Positions 56,972 through 64,000 of a stretch of DNA of 64,000 nt are shown here, piece after piece. A program made the position numbers and the translations under genes. Each line of letters opens with the position of its first letter. Within the stretch, counting starts at the first letter, position 1. The stretch spans positions 1,548,430 to 1,612,429 of the forward strand of contig OZ024791.1 of NCBI GenBank assembly GCA_964017065.1. Direction: 5' to 3'. The notes under the pieces were generated by a model. It worked only from the letters and a program-made list of their open reading frames with translations, was not told the origin of the DNA and searched no databases. This DNA is from Haliclona indistincta (lineage: Eukaryota; Porifera; Demospongiae; Haplosclerida; Chalinidae).

Positions 56972-57812
56972 CAGCTAGTTAGTAGTCCTGTACTATCAGA
57001 GTGTGGAACGCAGGTTGGCAATTGGGTCACAGTGAACACTGAGAAAGGTTTCACTTTCTATTGCTGGATTGCTCTCACAGAAGATGTGATGCAAGTTTAA
57101 GTTGTAGCTTGTTTAAATGTACCATCTGTTGTTGACTGTACAACTTATCATGTTTTTCACACACAGGGAATGCAGTACATGTTAATGGATTGTGGTGGAA
57201 CCACTCTAATTGAGACCCACACAGAGTGTCTAGTTAGATCTTGTAGCTATTATGCATGGTGGATGCATTAGTGACTAATGCACAAACTAGCTTGCCCTGC
57301 TCTGTTCCCGAGAAGATCACTGGTTCCCGAGCTACATAAAAATTCATGGTAAAAAGTGAATTGAACAGTGGTGTATCACAAACAATGCTCCACCATGTTT
57401 ATCAGCAGTGTTGTTGTACAGTTCACAACATACTGCTAGCTAGCTAGCAGTATCAGCTCGCTAGCTGGATTAGCTAACTAGCTGGATTGCTCTCACAATT
57501 GATGTGATGCAAGTTTAAGTTTAAGCTTGTTTTAATGCACCATCTGTTGTTTTTTTTTTTAATGATAATTTTGCATATGGATGCATGGAATACACAATAG
57601 CAAAAAAAATGCTGACTGTACAATAATCAGTATAGCTATAAGTGCAGTACATATTAATGGTTTGGGTTTATAGTAGAACCACTCTAGTCTGGTCACACTA
57701 ATTGAGACCCACACAGAGTGTCCTGTAGCTATGCTTTAGTGACTAATGCACAAAACATCTGTTTTGGATCAAATGCAGTGACCACAATAATATTGTATTG
57801 TCAGTAAAGAGG
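56972..57812. repeat. Upstream region of the antisense gene: degenerate tandem duplicate with a gene relic
   Basis: Two diverged units are seen. GGATTGCTCTCACA with GATGTGATGCAAGTTTAAG occurs near 57066 and 57483. 'AATTGAGACCCACACAGAGT' occurs near 57209 and 57701, each followed by TTAGTGACTAATGCACAAA. Between them, 57294-57428 matches 55230-55370 inside the antisense gene (GAGAAGATCACTG, 'CCATGTTTATCAGCAGTGTT'), so a piece of that gene's ectodomain was copied here and has decayed. Confidence 0.8.
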
Positions 57813-58568
57813 ATCACTGGTTTGAATGGCACATATTGGTATGCTGATCCCACTATTCAGTATGGTCAAGGGTTTCATGGCTTTCTAGTGTTTGTTGCTA
57901 TGGTCCTCATCTTGGTATACATTCTACCATTCTCCATTGGTCTGCTTCTGCCTCCTCTCATTCTACGAACAAGACTCAGCATCATGCTAAAGCCACTACT
58001 CGATGCTTTCTGGAACCCATTCAAACCAAAGTTTCGATTCTGGATTGGTCTAAGAGCCATATTACGCATAATACCATTTTCCTTTGCTGTCCTTATTCCG
58101 CCTCCTGATAACTCATTTTGGCTAGCCATTTTTCTAGCGGCACTCCTGCTGTTTCATGGGTATTTTCAGCCATTTGAAGGCAAATGTCAGAATTTTCTTG
58201 ATATGTTTTTTTATCTCAACTTGCTTCTTCTGGTAGTAGGTACAGTATTCTTCAGTCAAGCACCTTCTAACAATTCCACCCACTATAACATTGCATTTGT
58301 CTCCATTTTTCTTGCACTTGCGTACTTGATCTTTCTGATAATTGTTGTTCTTCATATCAATATCCGCTTTCCTGTTATTCGAATCACAGCAATTAATCAC
58401 TTTTACTGGCTGAAGCAGAACCTGAAAAGGAAGTGCAAGTGCAATGATATGGAAGATGACCACAATGATCCTGTCATCCATAGAGCTGCCCAGTCGCAAG
58501 CACCAATGAATACCTTTTCAGAGCTGCGCGAACCCTTCCTTGACTATGCAGAGGATGACTTTCTTTAA
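57813..58568 (+). pseudogene. 3' part of a receptor-array gene (TM4-5 loop to tail), probably of copy 6
   Basis: The reading frame picks up at GLNGTYWYADPTIQYGQGFH and continues intact through the last five helices to FSELREPFLDYAEDDFL and TAA. It has no start, signal peptide or ectodomain. Homology begins only about 25 bp further along the family alignment than the point where copy 6 breaks off at 50498. The simplest reading is one gene split by 7.3 kb, with about 25 bp lost. It is closest to the tail of copy 5. Confidence 0.85.
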
Positions 58569-58691
58569 ACATTTTCATAGCATTGCTATTAGAGCAAGCT
58601 GTGTACTAGATTATAGTTGTGATTGCATAGTAGTGGCTGCTTCTCTATGTACTGTGCTTAACAAATAATTATGCTCTAAATTAGCACACAA

Positions 58692-60425
58692 TGATTACTA
58701 TTATTATTGTTGTTAATAGCACATTCTTCACAGAGAGCAAGTCAGAGATCATCTGCACATGTTACACACAGCACATTAACCTAATAATGTAATACAAGTA
58801 GTAAATGTCTTGGCTTATCTAAACCTCACTATCTGATTCCTCCTCACATTCACAAGACGTGTTTTAGACAAACAAGGAAGTACTCTATAGCACAAGCTTG
58901 CTGAGCTTTTAAAGTTTCTGCTATTACAACTTCATTGGTTTTCATACTTGTTAACCCTCGGCGCATGCGCGAGGGTTACGGTACTTGGTTTGTCATTCAT
59001 TCACTCATTAACCCTCGGCGCATGCGCGAGGGTTACGGTACTTGGTTTGCAATTCGCTGTCCATCGAGCTGCAGAGAACAGCGATCACTTTTACGCGCTG
59101 GTAAAGTTATGAAATGATAAGCACCGCAAGGGCTTGCGATTTGACTCATGGATTTTGCTAAAGTGCTTTCGTTCTCGAGTTATGGCTAGCTGGCTCACCT
59201 TGACAGCCATCTTGGACCTCTCTGACGACAAACTCGCCCATAGTTGACTATCTAGGTACTTGTAGATTCCATCAAAACTTCAGGACAGCTATAGGGGTGC
59301 GTAGATATGTCAAGAAAAAGTCTATCGAAGCCATGAGCAATGGCTACCTACTCAGTGTTCACGGTCACGCCCACATGACACACCTTGTCCTGTGGTCAGC
59401 ACTTTGCTGTCTTCTGTGCAAGCAGGTTGGCTTTAGCTGCAAAGCTCCTTCTGCAAACCGTAACCAAGACGCTAACTTTACAATGTGCAACACGCCGAGG
59501 GTTTTGTGAAATCTGTTCTTCGTTCATTCGTTCTGTCCATCGAGCTGCAGAGACCATCGCTCACTTCTGAAACTCGGTAAAGGTATGAACAGGCTTAGCA
59601 CGACAATGGCTTGCAATGTGACTCGTGGATTTTGCTAAAGTGCTTTTGTTCTCGAGTTATGTACGGCTGGCTCACCTTGACGGCCATCTTGGACCTCTCT
59701 GACGACAAAAGCGCCCATAGTTGACTACCTAGGTACTTGTAGATTCCATCTAAACTTCAGGTCAGCTCTGGGGGTGCGTAGACATCTCAAGAAAAAGCCT
59801 ATCACAGCCAAGAGCAATGGCTACCTACTCAGTGTTGACGGTCGCGCCCACTTGTCACACCTTGTCCTTGTGGTCAGCACTTTGCTGTCTTCTGGTTAGC
59901 AGTGCAGTTTCAATATAGCTACAGCCTATAAGCTAAGCAGGTTGGCACTAGGCTGCAAATTCCTGCTGCAATCCCCAACTAGGGAGCTTAATGCTAACTC
60001 TACAATATTTGCAATGGTGCTCACACGCCGAGGGTTCGTGAAATTCGTTCTTTTTTTGTTGATGATAACTCGTAACACAAAACCAGGCAAGACAAGACAG
60101 GATTTGACGACGTCATCTTGTTGCTACGGTGACGTCACCAACTGGAAATACTCTTATTGCCCATGGTATACGAGATATAGCCACTGAGCAGTGCCTTTGA
60201 TCTTACGGTCGCCTGGGCTACAAAGGTGCAGACCAGAAATAATGTTCACTAAAATTATTCATTGACCTGAGATATTCATAACAAGCATCATAAACGTTTG
60301 CAATCGACAGCTATCAGGATGTGTGAAAGGTGGGATATTATTAAGCAAAACATAGCAGCCTACGATATAGTTAAAGTAACAAAAAGAATAAAGGGTATAA
60401 TATTCATACTATTATCATTGCCGAT
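58692..60425. repeat. Inverted copy of the array spacer 46860-47490, with an insertion
   Basis: 58692-58954 is the reverse complement of 47480-47215 ('GTGCTATTAGCAACAATAAT' and others read backwards). 60060-60425 is the reverse complement of about 47215-46860 (GATGACGTTGTC region, 'GTAGGCTGCTATGTTTTGCT'). Sequence on the left side (58569-58691) is in direct orientation with 46727-46860, so the breakpoint is at 58692. About 1.1 kb is inserted in the middle (58955-60059). Confidence 0.9.
58955..60059. mobile_element. 1.1-kb inserted repeat made of two tandem units with AACCCTCGGCG ends
   Basis: It begins with two copies of AACCCTCGGCGCATGCGCGA (58953 and 59009) and ends with CGCCGAGGGTT, so the termini are inverted. 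Inside are two direct units of about 480 bp, each with GTCCATCGAGCTGCAGAGA, 'GGATTTTGCTAAAGTGCTTT', 'GACCTCTCTGACGACAAA' and CGCCGAGGGTT at its end (59487, 60028). The uninterrupted spacer is seen at 47190-47220. No protein of a known transposase is readable. Confidence 0.7.
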
Positions 60426-61690
60426 CGGCAATGATATGTAGGGATGACCTCGAATTAAGATGGCGGCTACTCATGTTGAAAATGGGTTTTCGCACATATC
60501 TCTATTATTATACATCTATACTGCATTTTAACTATCTCTAAGTGACTCTGAAGTGTAAGCGCTTGTAGGACGTCTATTAAAGTCGCCGGGACTGCTTGCT
60601 TGACGACGAAAATCAAGACAGAGAGAATTTGCAGATCTTCGCTGTTATAGCGTTTCTCGAGATTCTAGACATCTAGGATTGATCAGGCGATTGTTCTGAG
60701 CATGGAAATACCATTGGCGAAGCTGGCAGACGTTTCTAAAGTGGTAAACTAAAATTGCCGCCCACGCGAATTGTTCATCTTCTTTCTTCTTCTTCTTCTT
60801 CTTCTTTGACAAGCATAGCGCTGTCCTGAGTGAACGAATCACTACCAAACCTGCACCATCGCATGTGTATATATCAGGGTTAGTGCACTTACTTCTTAGA
60901 TAGGCATCAAACACTACCAGAAGCGAGTAATCCTTGAAAAACATGGTTTTTGGACCGTTTTGGACTAGCGACTTCATTAATTAACCCTCTTGTCGCTTCT
61001 TATCATTAACTCCGCCCACATCGGTTTTGCAGCTATCTCGCTACTGCGTTTTGTCTCTGCTCTGGACGCTTCAGCGCGCAAGCCAGAGGTATGAAAATGT
61101 GTCTAAACCAGTACTATACCCTAAATAACACTGATCTGTTCGTTAACGCTTCAGATGGCGGGTTAATGCTGACTTACACAGACGTGAACAACTTGAGTGT
61201 CTAGCCTGCTTACCGGCAGCAAGATTCTACGCACAGTAGGGTTCCTACACCACGCAGCGTGAGTTGCAAAGGACTAGAAGCCTCTGTGAGTGTGATATTG
61301 ACTTCAACAAGATTCTACTAGGCGTGCTCCTACTATTTAGGCTCGCAGCATCGATGAATTAATTGTCAGTGCTATAGTCTCTTCTTCATCCATTACAATA
61401 CTAACAAGTATCATGTTGTCAAATCATACCTGGACTTGACATTATGCTGTCTGCGTCCTCAACCTCTTTAACTATTTTAAACCTTTCAATGAATGATTAT
61501 TCTTGTGATTGGTAATATTAAACATTCAAACCACACTCCTTACTCTCAAGAGGCTGTGCACGTTCACATCTCTGCTAGACTAGTATCTATATACTGCTCA
61601 CAGAGTTGTAAGAATGAAATAACATCTAACATAGAATACAACATACAAATAAGTTCAAACTGACAGTGATCAAAAAAGTAACAGGAACAA
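60426..61690. other. Spacer without recognised gene
   Basis: It begins with GATCGGCAATGATATGTAGGG, i.e. the TGTAGGGATGAC motif also found at the outer ends of the foldback element at 61691. A (CTT)n tract lies at 60777-60807. The 110-codon minus-strand frame through that tract (poly-Lys) is probably not a gene. Confidence 0.4.
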
Positions 61691-62327
61691 GTAAAGTAAA
61701 AAATTTTTAATAAAAAACTGAAAAGTGTAGGGATGACTCTTAAAAAAGGAAAGGAACAAGATGGGATGATGCTTGCAAAAGTAAAGGAACAAGATGGAAT
61801 AATGCTTGCAAATGTAAAAGTCCCAAGTATCCCTACATCAGCGGCTTGAAGGAGGACGCAGTCCGATGGAGTAATTGACGGTTGTGAATCTGTGTTTGGA
61901 GGACGCAGTCCGATGAAGTAATTGACGGTTGTGAATAACTATAATAATAGGTATCTGTGTTTAGGAGGACGCAGTCCGATGAAGTAGTTGACAGTTGTAA
62001 ATAAGCTGCAGGTAGCTGTGTTTGGAGGACGCAGTCCGATGAAGTAGTTGACAGTTGTAAATAACTAGAGGTATCTGTGTTTTGGAGGACACGGTCTGAT
62101 AAGTAATTGACGGTTGTAAAAGGTATAAGAAGAGGATTCCGCATTTGTCAATTGCACGTCGTCGCAGCAAGCCGCTGATGTAGGGATACTTGGGACTTTT
62201 ACATTTGCAAGCATTATTCCATCTTGTTCCTTTACTTTTGCAAGCATCATCCCATCTTGTTCCTTTCCTTTTTTAAGAGTCATCCCTACACTTTTCAGTT
62301 TTTTATTAAAAATTTTTTACTTTACTT
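61691..62327. mobile_element. Foldback element type 2 with a tandem-repeat core
   Basis: The arms are 61691-61850 and 62165-62327, near-perfect inverted repeats. Landmarks from the outside in: GTAAAGTAAAAAATTTTTAA, GTGTAGGGATGACTCTTAA, GGAACAAGATGGGATGATGC, GTATCCCTACATCAGCGGCT. The core carries five tandem units. Sequence immediately right of the right arm is the conserved 5' flank of the array gene at 62465. Confidence 0.93.
61853..62120. repeat. Five tandem units of about 60 bp in the loop of the foldback element
   Basis: AGGACGCAGTCCGATGAAGT or a variant recurs at 61853, 61900, 61966, 62026 and 62086, followed by AATTGACGGTTGT/AGTTGACAGTTGT and CTGTGTTTGG. The first unit is shortened and the last is diverged (AGGACACGGTCTGAT). 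Confidence 0.95.
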
Positions 62328-62464
62328 TAACATTAATGTGTATATTTGTTCAAGCACAATTACACTATAATCATCATAGAGTAATTAAATTCACTTAATT
62401 TCAACGTTTTTATTTCTCAATATCCCATCATTAAGTAAACATCACATGACTGATCCTTGCTTCA

Positions 62465-64000
62465 ATGGAGTCAGTACAGGCTCTGTTGTTAGTGCTGGTA
62501 ACAGCGGCTTCTCTCTGTCCTGCCATTGCAGTAGAGGTGCTGGTCTTACCTGATCTAGCTAGTGACTGCTCTAGTTCAAGTGACAATAGTGGAGACACAC
62601 TGTCTGCTGTCAACATCGATACTGCTCTAATGAACACTCGCTCCAACACAACTCTACTCTTAGAGAATGGTTGTTACCACATCAACAGCTTCACACTGCT
62701 ACAAGATCGCTCTAACATTAGCTTGATTGGATCAGGATCAGAAACCACCATTGTGAAATGTCAAGGTGATGTGGGACTTGCTTTTGTCAATATCTCAGGA
62801 CTGCTAATCTCTGACGTGACTATTACCAACTGTAGATTATCTGGAGCAAACTTGCAGAATGCTTTTAAATTGGTAAAAGAATCTCTAAGTGTTGGTAACG
62901 TCTTCTTTGGTATTGGAATCTTTATTGTTGACATAAACAATATGAAAGTTAAGAATGTAGTAGTTCAAAACACACCTGGGACTGGTATGGTGGCCATTAA
63001 CCTGATGGGAGAGTCTGACATAAGCAATATGACCTTCATAAATAATGGTATACTTGGCACCTTTTGCCTTGTTGGCGGAGGTCTGTACATTCATTATGCA
63101 GACTATCACGATTACATCCCAACTATCTTGCCTAAACTCACCATATCATCATCTGTGTTTAAATCTAACTGCAACTTTGCTTACTTTGGTGGTGGTTTCG
63201 GTATTGGCTTAACACAAATCACATTTCCTGTTAACATCAAAATTGTTCAGCTAAGTCTGAAAGCAATGTATCACCTCAGGGAGCTGGAGCTGCTGTTACT
63301 TATTCCAAAGGCATTAGTAACAACTCTGTTACGATATCCAGTTCAATCTTCCAACAGAATAGAGCAGAAATTTTGAATAGTATCAAAATGGGAGGAGGGC
63401 TTGCAGTGACTCTTAATTTTAACAACTATAATCTAGATGTCACACCTAATGAGATTTTGTCTAACACCATTATTGTGGAAAACACCATTATAGCAGAAAA
63501 TAGAGCAGCTTTATTTGCTGGTGTGGCTGTATCATCTTTAAACTCACAACTGACTACAAAAAATAATTAGAACCATGTCATCTTCAAGTCATGCAGCTTC
63601 CTCAAGAATAGATCACCTACTGGGGCAGCTTTTGGTGCCCAGAGTACAGTATTTTCTGGTCTTGAACCAGAGGTATACATTATTTTTGATAATGTAACTG
63701 TGAAAGAAAATGATGCCTTATATTTTGGTTTGCAAGAAAGCTTACAAGCTGGATCAACTGAGGAGAGATCGGTCGTGGTTCTTAGTTCAGTCAATCTCAT
63801 CATCTCGGGCAAGTCACAATTTACTAATAACTTGGGTACAGCTTTACAACTGACAAGAAGCGCTGTCACTATCTATGGAGATACAAGTATTGCTGCAAAT
63901 GAGGGAAGTGGAATAATCTTATCAGATTCTTCGCGCATCGTTATGCTGAGGAGCTCAAATCTTTCCTTTAGCAGAAACAAGGCAGCTAGTAAAGGTGGGG
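62465..64000 (+). pseudogene. Receptor-array copy 7, 5' part, frameshifted and mosaic; runs off the window
   Basis: A start, signal peptide and beta-helix coils as in copy 5 (KLVKESLSVGNVFFGIG) run to about 63247, where one T is missing relative to copy 5 (AAAATTGTTCAGCTAAG against AAAATTGTTTCAGCCACG), and the frame is lost. A later in-frame TAG at 63568 replaces CAG. From about 63577 the sequence follows copy 6 instead (PEVYIIFDNVTVKENDA), so the copy is a mosaic. The 3' half lies outside the window. Confidence 0.88.

Noticed and set aside
60645..60977. 110-codon minus-strand frame with a poly-Lys run
   Set aside because: The Lys run is a CTT microsatellite and the remainder has no recognisable relative.
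29499..62327. Regularly spaced repeats as a possible CRISPR array
   Set aside because: The organism is an animal. The repeats are foldback arms, minisatellites and paralogous genes, and lack the short repeat-spacer pattern.
19590..64000. Array proteins as bacterial polymorphic outer membrane (Pmp) proteins from contamination
   Set aside because: The beta-helix repeats resemble Pmp-type repeats, but the proteins have a eukaryotic-type signal peptide, dense N-glycosylation sites and an 8-9 TM C-terminal part, and they lie among eukaryotic transposons and intron-bearing genes.

Overview
This window is eukaryotic and metazoan. Conserved genes are split by many short GT-AG introns, there is a eukaryotic initiator tRNA, and the spacers are AT-rich and full of microsatellites and small DNA transposons. 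A compact, intron-rich genome with death-fold-like adaptors and large families of beta-helix/multi-TM surface proteins fits a demosponge best. A cnidarian or another marine invertebrate is not excluded. The species call is inference.

Region 1 (1-10.2 kb, minus strand) holds two paralogous tandem genes that I could splice end to end with consistent phases: 10167-6577 (11 exons, 610 aa) and 6252-4244 (8 exons, 507 aa). Both have an N-terminal helical death-fold-like exon, a large conserved second exon and a coiled-coil tail. Downstream lie partly duplicated coiled-coil tail exons (71-2160). Region 2 (10.2-12.5 kb) has a long GA microsatellite and a decayed member of a widespread invertebrate repeat-type gene.

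Region 3 (12.7-18.1 kb) has a complete 12-exon MFSD1 gene (lysosomal MFS transporter, 499 aa, minus strand) with an initiator tRNA-Met inside an intron. It lies head to head, 197 bp apart, with the 5' part of GFM1 (mitochondrial elongation factor G). GFM1 stops after exon 7 beside a GT-rich minisatellite, and no later exons are visible.

Region 4 (19.6-64 kb) is a tandem array of intronless genes for about 1,200-aa surface proteins: signal peptide, parallel beta-helix-like ectodomain, Cys-rich juxtamembrane segment, 8-9 TM helices and a short acidic tail. Four copies are intact (25580, 31995, 37508, 43157). Three large copies are broken (20454, 47625 plus 57813, 62465), and there are fragments at 19590 and 24810. 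A more distant intact paralogue runs antisense at 56971-53114, between the two halves of a broken copy. Copies share near-identical ends with variable middles, block duplications and mosaic junctions, which points to unequal exchange and gene conversion.

The array is littered with non-autonomous elements. Several are dated and proved by paralogous empty sites: a Harbinger-like MITE with a TTA duplication, mariner-like MITEs at TA, and an unclassified 492-bp TIR element inside a gene. Foldback elements with long arms sit at breakpoints, including a 2.5-kb palindrome that itself contains palindromes. One spacer is inverted next to a foldback element. The array is the most interesting system here: a candidate diversifying surface-receptor cluster of unknown function.
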